A DNA stretch of 64,000 bases, taken from the NCBI RefSeq assembly GCF_003668995.1, contig NZ_CP033068.1:186001-250000 (forward strand), given 5' to 3'. The notes under the pieces were generated by a model. It worked only from the letters and a program-made list of their open reading frames with translations, searched no databases and was not told where the DNA came from. Numbering within the stretch: the stretch's first letter is position 1; the number at the start of each line of letters is the position of its first letter. The translations under genes were made by a program, and so were the position numbers. Shown here in pieces: positions 48,435 to 57,120 of this stretch. The DNA comes from Flavobacterium sp. 140616W15. GTDB taxonomy: Bacteria > Bacteroidota > Bacteroidia > Flavobacteriales > Flavobacteriaceae.

Positions 48435-49883
48435 CTAGTAATAAGTAAAACGTCTTACTTTGGCAATATATTTGGCTAATCGAATTACTTGATGGCTGTA
48501 GCCGTATTCATTATCATACCATATATATAATACAATGCTTTTTCCGTCTTTAGAAACTATTGTGGCGTTACTGTCATAGATAGATGGAGCCGAAGTACCA
48601 ATTATATCTGAAGAGACTAGCTCAGTATTCAAAGAGTATTTTATTTGCTCAACAAGTTCCCCTTCAAGCGCATATTTTTTCATTATTTTATTGATTCCAG
48701 CAATCGAAGTAGCTTTTTTTACATCAAGGTTCAATACAACTAGTGATCCATTAGGAACAGGAACGCGTATTGCATTAGATGTTAGTTTTCCTTCAAGTGA
48801 CGGTAACGCTTTTGCTACAGCACTTCCAGCGCCAGTTTCGGTAATAACCATATTTAAAGCCGCTGCTCTACCACGGCGGTATTTTTTATGCATATTATCA
48901 ACAAGATTCTGGTCGTTTGTATAAGCATGAATAGTCTCTAGGTGACCTTTAACAACTCCAAGAGTATCTTCTATCGCTTTTAAAATAGGAGTAATAGCAT
49001 TTGTAGTGCACGATGCAGCTGAGAAAATATCATTTTCATCAGGATTGTACTCGTTATGGTTTACACCATGTACAATATTTGGTACTCCTTTACCAGGGGC
49101 AGTAAGTAAAACTTTGTCAACGCCTTTAGAAACTAAATGTCTGCTTAATGCTTCTTGCGTAGTAAAAGCACCAGTGTTGTCAATTACTAAAGCATTGTTG
49201 ATGCCATATAGAGTATAATCTATTTCTTCAGGAGAATTTGCAGAAATAACGTGCACCGTAGTTCCGTTAATTAATAAAGCATTATTCTTAGGATCAGCAG
49301 TTACAGATCCTTGAAAATCTCCATGAATAGAATCGTATCTTAATAAAGAAGCTCTTTTTTCAAGATTAGCAAGTTCACTTTTGTCACGAATAACAATAGC
49401 TCTTAATCGCAATTGATTTCCTTTTCCTGTTTTCGACATTAATTCTCTAGCTAATAAGCGACCAATTCTACCAAAACCATAAAGAACAACATCTTTAGGT
49501 TGAATTTCTTCAGTTGATTTAGCTTCCTTAAGTTTTTCAATTACGAAATGACGAGCATCAGGGTATTTTTCATCCTCCAAACGATATTCATAAGTTAGCT
49601 TTCCAATATCTATTTTGGCTGGTGGTAATTTTAGAGATAAAACAACTCTTGCAATTTCTACAGAGTCAAAAACAGTGATTGGTTTACCTACAAATTCTCC
49701 TGCATACTGATGCAAGTTGATAATGTCACTTACATTTTTGTCTAGCAATTGATTTTTAAACAAAACCATTTCGATGGATTTGTCATACCATAAATCGCTT
49801 ATGATTTTAATCAATTCTACTCCGGCTTTTCGTCTGTCGACTTGAAATGATACTTCTTTTTGGTACAAAGATTTTTTGCTCAT
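48435..49883 (-). CDS. gap: Glyceraldehyde-3-phosphate dehydrogenase, long form
   Basis: 482 aa, compared with about 335 in common GAPDH. The Rossmann domain starts only at 130 (VLYGFGRIGRLL, GFGRIGR at 136-142); the catalytic Cys is C292 in SAASCTTNAITP. The first 128 residues are an extra domain without a motif I can name. Long GAPDHs of this kind exist in Bacteroidota and some other groups beside the short glycolytic one; this copy may favour the gluconeogenic direction, which is inference. It stands alone with a promoter (-7 box at 49932-49939) and terminator. Confidence 0.93.
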   Translation of the reverse strand: MSKKSLYQKEVSFQVDRRKAGVELIKIISDLWYDKSIEMVLFKNQLLDKNVSDIINLHQYAGEFVGKPITVFDSVEIARVVLSLKLPPAKIDIGKLTYEYRLEDEKYPDARHFVIEKLKEAKSTEEIQPKDVVLYGFGRIGRLLARELMSKTGKGNQLRLRAIVIRDKSELANLEKRASLLRYDSIHGDFQGSVTADPKNNALLINGTTVHVISANSPEEIDYTLYGINNALVIDNTGAFTTQEALSRHLVSKGVDKVLLTAPGKGVPNIVHGVNHNEYNPDENDIFSAASCTTNAITPILKAIEDTLGVVKGHLETIHAYTNDQNLVDNMHKKYRRGRAAALNMVITETGAGSAVAKALPSLEGKLTSNAIRVPVPNGSLVVLNLDVKKATSIAGINKIMKKYALEGELVEQIKYSLNTELVSSDIIGTSAPSIYDSNATIVSKDGKSIVLYIWYDNEYGYSHQVIRLAKYIAKVRRFTYY

Positions 49884-49931
49884 AGTTGAAAATTTCTAAA
49901 AATAAAATAGCTTGTTTTTTTAAATTTGGCG

Positions 49932-49939
49932 CAAAAGTA
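49932..49939 (-). promoter_or_regulatory. -7 box of the GAPDH promoter
   Basis: Minus strand TACTTTTG is an exact TAnnTTTG match, 49 bp before the GAPDH ATG. Confidence 0.6.
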
Positions 49940-49986
49940 CCTATTTCAATCGATTTCGTAAGCTATTTTGTGATTTATTTTAGAAA

Positions 49987-50021
49987 TAAAAAAGCCATCT
50001 TGATTTTTACAAGATGGCTTA
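49987..50021 (-). terminator. Terminator after the htrA-like gene
   Basis: AAGCCATCTTG pairs with CAAGATGGCTT; on the minus strand the stem is followed by TTTTT. Confidence 0.88.
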
Positions 50022-50042
50022 CGCTTTTGGAAATAATAAGAA

Positions 50043-51449
50043 TTAGATGATAACTCGAATAACCTCTCCGTTTTTATTTATCATTTCAATTCGGACACTT
50101 TGGTTTTCGTCTTTTTTATTCAAAACTTTTGAAACCGTTTCAATATCTGTTGCTTTTATGTTATCAATACTTAAAATAATGTTGCCTTTTAATTCATCAT
50201 TATATTGTTGCAAATTTTCATTTGTAAGGGCTTTAATTTTTACCCCGTAATTGATGCGGAATTTTTTTTTATCATTGGCATCGATATTTTCTAATTCGAT
50301 TCCTTTGAATTCAGTACTAAAAAATTCGTTTTTACTTAAAATAACTGGAACTACTTTGTTTTTTCCGTCACGAATAAAAGTTACCTGAACTTTATCATTT
50401 GGTCTTTTTGTATTGATGTATCCAGAAAGATCCGCAAAAGTAGAGATGTCATGATTGTCAAGTTTTACAATGATATCTCCTTTTTGAAGACCCGATTTTT
50501 CGGCACCAGAATTTTTAGTCACTTTGCTAACGTAGAAGCCTTCTGTTTGAGCAATACCTAGCTCTTTAGAAGCGGCGTTATTAAGTTCTCCTCCTTCAAC
50601 ACCAAGAATACCTCTTTGAACATTACCAAATTGCATAAAGTCTTCGATGATTTTTTTAGTAATATTAGACGGAACTGCAAATGAATATCCTACGTAAGAA
50701 CCTGTTGTAGATGAGATCATAGTATTGATTCCAACTAATTCTCCTTTTGTATTCACCAGCGCACCACCACTATTACCCGGGTTTACAGCAGCATCAGTCT
50801 GAATAAATGACTGAATGCCATTTGTGCCTAAATTTCTAGCTTTTGCCGAAATAATTCCAGCAGTTACTGTAGAGTTTAGGTTGTACGGATTACCAACTGC
50901 CAATACCCATTCACCAACTTTTACTGCATCAGAATCTGCGAATATAGTATACGGTAATTTTTCGTCAGGATTAATCTTTAATAAAGCAATATCCATTTTA
51001 GAATCGGTTCCTATTAATTTAGCAGGATACGATTTTTTATTATTTAAAGTAATTTCAATTTCAGTTGCTCCTTTAATTACGTGATTGTTAGTTACGATAT
51101 AGCCATCTTGAGAAATAATTACCCCAGAACCTGTACCTACTTGTTCTTGTAATTGTTGACCACCATAACCATAAAAATATTCCAACATCGGATTAGTTAC
51201 TGTTCTACGAGCTACATTTTTTACGTGTACCACAGTATGAATAGTTTTGTCTGCGGCGGCAGTAAAATCAACTGTTTCGATAGGTAATCCTAATCCAACT
51301 TGTTTAGAGTAAGAATTTGGTGCGACAGTTACAATTGAGTTTTTTTCACCAAAAAGGGAGCCGTTGTTATCAAATAATAACTTGTAAGCACCAAGTGTAG
51401 TAGCTCCGCTTAATAAAGACACTAAAAATAAGGTTGAGAATCGTTTCAT
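50043..51449 (-). CDS. Deg/HtrA family periplasmic serine protease
   Basis: 468 aa. A signal/anchor stretch (MKRFSTLFLVSLLSGATTLGAY) is followed by a trypsin-like domain with catalytic triad H123 (VTNNHVI), D153 (KMDIALLK) and S227 (AAVNPGNSGGA), then two PDZ domains (about 290-370 and 385-468). It degrades or refolds damaged envelope proteins. It is complete, with its own terminator. It could be called degP or degQ; I do not choose. The dapF gene is divergent from it. Confidence 0.93.
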   Translation of the reverse strand: MKRFSTLFLVSLLSGATTLGAYKLLFDNNGSLFGEKNSIVTVAPNSYSKQVGLGLPIETVDFTAAADKTIHTVVHVKNVARRTVTNPMLEYFYGYGGQQLQEQVGTGSGVIISQDGYIVTNNHVIKGATEIEITLNNKKSYPAKLIGTDSKMDIALLKINPDEKLPYTIFADSDAVKVGEWVLAVGNPYNLNSTVTAGIISAKARNLGTNGIQSFIQTDAAVNPGNSGGALVNTKGELVGINTMISSTTGSYVGYSFAVPSNITKKIIEDFMQFGNVQRGILGVEGGELNNAASKELGIAQTEGFYVSKVTKNSGAEKSGLQKGDIIVKLDNHDISTFADLSGYINTKRPNDKVQVTFIRDGKNKVVPVILSKNEFFSTEFKGIELENIDANDKKKFRINYGVKIKALTNENLQQYNDELKGNIILSIDNIKATDIETVSKVLNKKDENQSVRIEMINKNGEVIRVII

Positions 51450-51555
51450 AGTTGATTAGTATTTAGGTTATCTATTGTAAATTTATATCAAAAAAAAAGT
51501 GAAGTAAAGTGGTTTAACTCTCTTTAACAATGATTAACATTTCATTAATAGTTCG

Positions 51556-51563
51556 TACTTTTG
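51556..51563 (+). promoter_or_regulatory. -7 box of the dapF promoter
   Basis: TACTTTTG, an exact TAnnTTTG match. The expected start of transcription, about 51570, is where the 11-bp tandem repeats begin. Confidence 0.6.
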
Positions 51564-51568
51564 TAGTT

Positions 51569-51608
51569 AATAATTCAAGAATAATTCAAGAATAATTCAA
51601 CAATAATG
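51569..51608 (+). repeat. Tandem 11-bp repeats filling the dapF leader
   Basis: AATAATTCAAG occurs at 51569-51579 and 51580-51590, AATAATTCAAC at 51591-51601, and a partial AATAATG at 51602-51608 that contains the dapF start codon itself. Confidence 0.85.
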
Positions 51609-52388
51609 CAAGTAGAATTTTATAAATATCAGGGAACTGGAAATGATTTTGTAATGATTGATAATCGTTCAGAATTTTTCCCAAAGAAAGATACAAAATT
51701 AATTGAACAGTTGTGCCATAGAAGATTTGGAATTGGTGCAGATGGACTTATTTTGTTAGAAAATGATTCTGAAACCGATTTCAGAATGGTATATTATAAT
51801 GCTGATGGAAACCAAAGTTCTATGTGTGGTAACGGCGGGAGATGTTTGGTTGCATTTGCTAAAAAACTTCATGTAATCGAAAATGAAACTACTTTTATAG
51901 CTACAGATGGTTTACATCATGCTACAATAGCACCAGATTCGATTGTTTCATTGCAAATGATTGATGTTGATACTGTAAATAAATTTGAAGATCACACTTT
52001 CTTAAATACAGGTTCTCCTCACCATGTGCAACTAGTTGATGATTTGGAACATTATAACGTTAAAGAAAAAGGTGCAGCTATCCGATATGGCAATTTGTAT
52101 GGTAAACCGGGAAGTAATATCAATTTTGTAAAAAAAATAGATGATAAAACATTTTCATTACGTACTTATGAAAGAGGAGTAGAAGATGAAACTCTTGCCT
52201 GTGGAACTGGAGCTACAGCAGTGGCAATAGCAATGAATGCAATAGGCGAGACAAACGAAACTGATATCAACTTAAATGTTGAAGGAGGTAAATTAGTGGT
52301 TTCTTTTGAAAAAATGGGAGAACATTTTACAAACGTTTTTCTTAAAGGACCTGCTGAATTTGTATTTAAAGGAACAATAGAAATATAG
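51606..52388 (+). CDS. dapF: Diaminopimelate epimerase
   Basis: 260 aa. It converts LL- to meso-diaminopimelate for lysine and peptidoglycan synthesis. The two catalytic cysteines are present: C74 (SMCGNGGR) and C199 (LACGTGAT). The N-terminal FYKYQGTGNDFVMID is typical. It begins a + strand group dapF-acetyltransferase-mltG with small gaps (55 and 44 bp). The start ATG lies inside a tandem repeat in the leader. Confidence 0.96.
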   Translation: MQVEFYKYQGTGNDFVMIDNRSEFFPKKDTKLIEQLCHRRFGIGADGLILLENDSETDFRMVYYNADGNQSSMCGNGGRCLVAFAKKLHVIENETTFIATDGLHHATIAPDSIVSLQMIDVDTVNKFEDHTFLNTGSPHHVQLVDDLEHYNVKEKGAAIRYGNLYGKPGSNINFVKKIDDKTFSLRTYERGVEDETLACGTGATAVAIAMNAIGETNETDINLNVEGGKLVVSFEKMGEHFTNVFLKGPAEFVFKGTIEI

Positions 52389-52443
52389 ATATTGTGATCT
52401 AATTATTAGCCTGGCAAAATTTAAGGCTAACTAAAAGCATCAA

Positions 52444-52977
52444 ATGATAACATTAAAAGGAGATACTATTTATATACGAGCATTAGAGCCCAATGATTTG
52501 GAGTTTATTTATGCTGTCGAAAACGATCTTAGAATTTGGGAAGTAAGTAATACTCAAACCCCTTATAGCCGGTTTTTGATAAAACAATATCTAGAAAATG
52601 CACATCAGGATATATATGAAGCTAAGCAATTAAGGCTGGCAATTTGTCAAGAGCAAGATTTCCCTGCTATTGGTTTGGTTGATTTATTTGATTTTGATCC
52701 TAAAAATAATAGGGCAGGCATTGGAATTGTAATTCAAGATAATGAAAAGAGGAATCAAAATATTGGTTCAGAGGCTTTAGAGTTATTAATTAGGTATTCT
52801 TTTTATCATCTTAATTTGCATCAATTATATGCAAATATTGGTGTTAAAAACGAACCAAGTAATGCACTTTTTACTAAATTTGGCTTTGAAAAAATTGGAA
52901 CTAAAAAAGATTGGCTTTTGGTTAATGGTGTATACCAAGACGAAGCAATGTTTCAGTTAATTAATAAGAAGTTTTAA
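52444..52977 (+). CDS. GNAT family N-acetyltransferase
   Basis: 177 aa, of the RimJ/RimL-like GNAT group: it opens with IYIRALEPNDLEFIYAVEND, has an acetyl-CoA loop in QDNEKRNQNIGSEAL (about 98-113), followed by ANIGVKNEPSNALFTKFGFEKIG (about 137-160). It should acetylate an amine, perhaps a protein N-terminus or small molecule; the substrate is not known. It lies between dapF and mltG and is likely co-transcribed. Confidence 0.85.
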   Translation: MITLKGDTIYIRALEPNDLEFIYAVENDLRIWEVSNTQTPYSRFLIKQYLENAHQDIYEAKQLRLAICQEQDFPAIGLVDLFDFDPKNNRAGIGIVIQDNEKRNQNIGSEALELLIRYSFYHLNLHQLYANIGVKNEPSNALFTKFGFEKIGTKKDWLLVNGVYQDEAMFQLINKKF

Positions 52978-53021
52978 AAAAGTTTAGTTTTAGGTTATAA
53001 TTTTAGAAATACTAGCAAATA

Positions 53022-54074
53022 ATGCAACCCCATATGAATATAAAGAAAATTATAACGATAAGTGCCGTTATTGTAATTTCGGTTTTGATGGTTTATGGAT
53101 TCATTTTAATAAACCAGATTTTTAGTGCTAATACTAAATTTTCAGAGAAAGAGGTATATGTATATGTGCCTACAGGATCTAATTATGACGATGTCAAAAA
53201 GTTATTAGAGCCTTATGTAAAGGACTTAAGTAATTTTGAAATGGTTGCCAATAAAAGAAATTATCCTGAAAATGTAAAACCAGGACGTTTTTTATTGACC
53301 AAAGATATGAACAACATGGATTTGGTAAGAGCAATGCGTTCAAATGTTCCAGTTAAATTAGCGTTTAATAATCAAGAACGTTTGGAGAATTTTGCAGGAC
53401 GTATTGGTTCTCAAATTGAAGCAGATAGCTTGTCTTTGTTAACAGCTTTTAAAGATCCTGAGTTTTTGAAAGAAAATGGTTTTAACGAAGAAAATGTATT
53501 TGCAATGTTTATTCCGAATACTTATGAAGTGTATTGGAATACTTCGGCATTGAAGTTTCGTGATAAAATGATCAAAGAATATCATAATTTTTGGACAGAT
53601 GAACGAATTGCAAAAGCCAAAGCACAGGGATTAACACCTGTAGAAGCTACTATTTTAGCTTCAATTGTGCATAAAGAATCAGTAAAAAAGGACGAGAGAC
53701 CAAGAATTGCAGGGGTTTACTTAAACAGATTGCGTTTAGAAATGCCATTACAAGCAGATCCAACGGTTATTTATGCAATTAAAAAGAAAACAGACAATTT
53801 TGACCAAGTAATAAAAAGAGTTTTCTATAAAGACTTAACTATGTCTTCTCCATATAATACATATATGAATACAGGACTTCCTCCAGGACCAATTGCTATG
53901 CCAGATATAACAGCATTAGAAGCAGTCTTGAATCCTGAAAAAAATGATTACATCTATTTTTGTGCAAGTGTAGACCGTTTTGGCTATCATGAGTTTGCTT
54001 CTACTTTAGCGCAACACAATGTAAATGCAAAAAAATATTCAGATTGGATTAACAGCCAAGGAGTGGTAAGATAG
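53022..54074 (+). CDS. mltG: Endolytic transglycosylase MltG
   Basis: 350 aa (346 if the ATG at 53034 is used). A membrane anchor at about 8-33 (ITISAVIVISVLMVYGFILI) is followed by a LysM-like part and the YceG catalytic domain with the Glu in LASIVHKES (E219) and the QADPTVIYA (about 247-255) and GLPPGPI motifs. It cuts nascent glycan strands and limits their length. It ends the dapF group and is followed by a terminator. Confidence 0.94.
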   Translation: MQPHMNIKKIITISAVIVISVLMVYGFILINQIFSANTKFSEKEVYVYVPTGSNYDDVKKLLEPYVKDLSNFEMVANKRNYPENVKPGRFLLTKDMNNMDLVRAMRSNVPVKLAFNNQERLENFAGRIGSQIEADSLSLLTAFKDPEFLKENGFNEENVFAMFIPNTYEVYWNTSALKFRDKMIKEYHNFWTDERIAKAKAQGLTPVEATILASIVHKESVKKDERPRIAGVYLNRLRLEMPLQADPTVIYAIKKKTDNFDQVIKRVFYKDLTMSSPYNTYMNTGLPPGPIAMPDITALEAVLNPEKNDYIYFCASVDRFGYHEFASTLAQHNVNAKKYSDWINSQGVVR

Positions 54075-54139
54075 TTTTTAAGAATAAAAATATCAATTTT
54101 ATCTAGACAGGATTTTAGATACAATTTAAAAATATAAAA

Positions 54140-54174
54140 GATGCTGGAGCTATAAAACTTCAGCATTTTTTTTG
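54140..54174 (+). terminator. Terminator after mltG
   Basis: ATGCTGGAG pairs with CTTCAGCAT (one G-T pair), followed by eight T. Confidence 0.9.
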
Positions 54175-54581
54175 TGAATTATTGAAACGTAATATTTGTT
54201 TATAGAATTGATCAAATTTACTTGAATAATAGAGTTTGGCTTTAGCAAGATACTTGACTTGTTTTTATTGAAAATATAGAAAAAAATGACATTTCTTTCA
54301 ATGTTAAGTATTTAATTATTGTTTTCAGGTTTGTCTATCTCTCGACGCTTTTCTTACAAAAATTGAAGGAAAATTACTTTTTACGAAAACGTTTTTATTG
54401 GCTTTTAGCAGTATTATGAATTAAAAATATTTTTTGGAACGTTCTTCTAACTAGGGGTTTAAGGCGGATATTTTGTGATTTTAGAAAAGTTTAACTAGTT
54501 GATTTATAGCTTTGTAAAATTTGTTGTATCTTTGCAGGCAGAAATTTTTGAATGGGACAGCGTTCAAAAGAAAAACAATCT
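54175..54581. other. Gene-free region before the lysozyme-like gene
   Basis: About 400 bp with no supported coding region. The only clear element is the -7 box TATCTTTG at 54527-54534, 48 bp before the ATG at 54582. The rest is AT-rich without repeats that I can identify. Confidence 0.4.
54527..54534 (+). promoter_or_regulatory. -7 box of the lysozyme-like gene
   Basis: TATCTTTG, an exact TAnnTTTG match. Confidence 0.55.
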
Positions 54582-55226
54582 ATGATAAAGAAATGGTATT
54601 TTTACACAACGTTAACAGTTATAATTGCTTTTTTAAGCACGGGTTTTAAGCCCTTTAAATTAGACGCCAAACCTTGGTTTCTTACAGAAAATACAGATGG
54701 AACAGAATACTTATTACCATCTAAAGAGAAGAAAGATTACCCTGTCGCAGACAGTATTCCTTTCACCGGAAACCACCTAATCGGTTTCAAAGAAGCAATC
54801 GCTTTAAAAGAATCTCAAGGCAAATACAGAAAAGTAAATACACTTGGCTATATGGGAAAATATCAATTCGGAACCCAAGCCTTACGTGCAATTGGAGTTC
54901 GAAATGAGGAAGCATTCCTGAAAAATCCTGCGTTACAAGAAAAAGCATTCCTTGCTTTGTTGTCAAAAAACAAATGGATATTAAGAAAAGAAATCGAAAA
55001 ATATGAAGGAAAGCTAGTAAGCGGAATTTATATTACCGAATCAGGGATATTGGCAGCAGCCCATTTAGGAGGTGCTGGTTCTGTTAAAAACTTTTTTAAG
55101 CATAATGGGAAAAAGTATTTCAGAGATGCTTATGGAACGTCTATAAGAAGTTATATGAAAGCTTTTGGAGGATATAATGTATCTTCAGTCGAAGCAGATA
55201 ATGATGCTACGGTACATTCAATATAA
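54582..55226 (+). CDS. Exported lysozyme-like (transglycosylase-type) protein
   Basis: 214 aa. An N-terminal membrane/signal segment (WYFYTTLTVIIAFLSTGF) and a C-terminal domain with KESQGKYRKVNTLGYMGKYQFG (about 77-98) and later AAHLGGAGSVKNFF (about 162-175). The Glu in ALKESQGKY and the pattern that follows resemble the catalytic Glu and substrate groove of lysozyme-like transglycosylases; the enzyme activity is inferred. An upstream ATG at 54552 would lie only 17 bp past the -7 box; 54582 is preferred because it starts directly at the signal peptide. It stands alone. Confidence 0.75.
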   Translation: MIKKWYFYTTLTVIIAFLSTGFKPFKLDAKPWFLTENTDGTEYLLPSKEKKDYPVADSIPFTGNHLIGFKEAIALKESQGKYRKVNTLGYMGKYQFGTQALRAIGVRNEEAFLKNPALQEKAFLALLSKNKWILRKEIEKYEGKLVSGIYITESGILAAAHLGGAGSVKNFFKHNGKKYFRDAYGTSIRSYMKAFGGYNVSSVEADNDATVHSI

Positions 55227-55271
55227 TTCGTTAAAATAAATAACGATTAGTTTATACTAATCAGTTACAAA

Positions 55272-55305
55272 TAAAGCCCTTGTATTTTTTTGCAAGGGCT
55301 TTTTA
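55272..55305 (+). terminator. Terminator after the lysozyme-like gene
   Basis: AAAGCCCTTG pairs with CAAGGGCTTT, followed by T's; convergent with the symporter gene. Confidence 0.9.
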
Positions 55306-55434
55306 TTTTATAGAATCTTAATTTTATTTTTGTTGCTGGTTTGTACAAGTACTTGATAATGATGTGTTACCAAGAGAGAAACCTGTAAGTATATTGGAAG
55401 TGTCAATAAATTAAGCGGTATATTTCTTTGTGTT

Positions 55435-56871
55435 TTATTTTTCAGATTTTTTGTTCCAAATATCCATATTTGGAAAATTATATTTACTGTTATCAAAGAC
55501 AGGGTCAATTCCGGCTTTAATCTGCTTGTTGTAATCTTTGAAAAGTACGACTACTTTTTTGTGTAATAGTATGATAGCAACAATATTAAGCCAAGCCATT
55601 AAGCCTACGCCGATATCACCAAGTACCCAAGCTGTTTTTGCTGTAGCTATACAGCCAATAAAAGTTGAGAATAAAATAAATATTCTTAAAGACCATATCA
55701 ATAATGTACTTTTATTTTTACGCATTACAAAGCTAACATTGCTTTCTGCAATATAATAATAAGCCATAATAGTTGTAAAGGCAAAGAAAGTAAGTGCAAT
55801 AGCCACAAAACCACTACCTATAAGAGGGAAGTGCTGAGAGACTGCAAATTGAGTATACTCAGGTCCCATTTCTACATTGGGGATATTCTCTACAAGAAAT
55901 CCTCCTTTAGGATTAACTACATTGTATTGTCCTGTAAAAATAATCATTAAGGCAGTAGCTGTGCAAACAAATAAAGTATCTACATATACAGAAAATCCTT
56001 GAACTAGACCTTGTTTTACAGGGTGAGATACTTCCGCTGCCGCTGCCGCATGTGGTGCAGTTCCTTGACCTGCTTCGTTGCTATATATTCCCCTTTTTAC
56101 ACCCCAAGAGATTGCTAAACCTACAATTCCTCCAAATGTTGCGTCAAAGCTAAAAGCAGAATTGAAGATAAGTGAAAATACTTCTGGTATTTTAGTTATG
56201 TTTAGTGCAATTATAATTAAAGACATGATAATATAGGATCCTGCCATAAAGGGAACTACATATTCTGCTACTTTACTGATTCTTTTTACTCCACCAATTA
56301 TGATGACACCGAGTAATAATACTAGCCCTATACCTGTTTGATATAGAGGAATGTCAAATGCAGATTTTACTGCAACAGAAATACTGTTACTTTGAACGCT
56401 AGGTAATAAAAAACCAGTGCTTATTATTGTTACAATAGCAAAAACCCATGCAAATACTTTATTATTTAGTCCTTTTAATATGTAAAAAGCAGGGCCTCCT
56501 CTATATTGTCCATTTTTTTCCTCTTTATACATTTGTCCAAGTGTAGCTTCTACAATTGCCGAAGCACTCCCTAAGAATGCAATAGTCCACATCCAAAAAA
56601 TAGCTCCTGGACCACCCATTGCTATTGCTGTGGCAACTCCTGCGATATTACCTGTTCCTACTCGGCCAGAAATAGCAAGAGAAAAAGCTTGAAATGAAGA
56701 GATACCTTTATCAGAGGAACTATTGTTAAATAAGAGTTTAATCATTTGCTTGAGATATAAAATCTGAGGAAATTTAAAACGAATACTGAAATATATTCCT
56801 GTTATCAGACAAAGAAATATTAGAGCATCATTCCAAATAAGATTGTAAACTTTTTCTATAAATAGTTCCAT
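55435..56871 (-). CDS. Sodium:alanine symporter family protein
   Basis: 478 aa with about 10-11 membrane helices. The AGCS signature is clear: GRVGTGNIAGVATAIAMGGPGAIFWMW (about 69-95) and GIYSNEAGQGTAPHAAAAA (about 261-279). It imports alanine or glycine with Na+. An alanine dehydrogenase lies about 8 kb away on the same strand but with no operon link. It converges on the lysozyme-like gene. The terminus ends in a basic tail. Confidence 0.92.
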   Translation of the reverse strand: MELFIEKVYNLIWNDALIFLCLITGIYFSIRFKFPQILYLKQMIKLLFNNSSSDKGISSFQAFSLAISGRVGTGNIAGVATAIAMGGPGAIFWMWTIAFLGSASAIVEATLGQMYKEEKNGQYRGGPAFYILKGLNNKVFAWVFAIVTIISTGFLLPSVQSNSISVAVKSAFDIPLYQTGIGLVLLLGVIIIGGVKRISKVAEYVVPFMAGSYIIMSLIIIALNITKIPEVFSLIFNSAFSFDATFGGIVGLAISWGVKRGIYSNEAGQGTAPHAAAAAEVSHPVKQGLVQGFSVYVDTLFVCTATALMIIFTGQYNVVNPKGGFLVENIPNVEMGPEYTQFAVSQHFPLIGSGFVAIALTFFAFTTIMAYYYIAESNVSFVMRKNKSTLLIWSLRIFILFSTFIGCIATAKTAWVLGDIGVGLMAWLNIVAIILLHKKVVVLFKDYNKQIKAGIDPVFDNSKYNFPNMDIWNKKSEK

Positions 56872-57086
56872 TTTCGATAATTTAGATATTAAGGTAATTG
56901 CTAAAATAGAAAAAAGAAACCGATGACGACTGCTGTTATTTGTTTATTTAGGGATTGTTTTTGGTATTTTGATGTGTTTTGATGCGTTTTGTTTTGTAAG
57001 TAACTGGTTTGTAAGTGGTTTGTTTTTTTGTAAGGATAAAAGAAAAATATTTTTTATATAAAGAGGATTGAATGCTAGGTAAGTAT

Positions 57087-57116
57087 AAAAAAACCTGCAA
57101 GTATTTGCAGGTTTTA
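57087..57116 (-). terminator. Terminator after mutB
   Basis: AAACCTGCAA pairs with TTGCAGGTTT; on the minus strand it is followed by seven T. Confidence 0.9.
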
Positions 57117-57120
57117 GTTT

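Noticed and set aside
51569..51608. CRISPR-like repeat at the dapF leader
   Set aside because: The units are contiguous 11-mers without spacers; no cas gene is present in the window.
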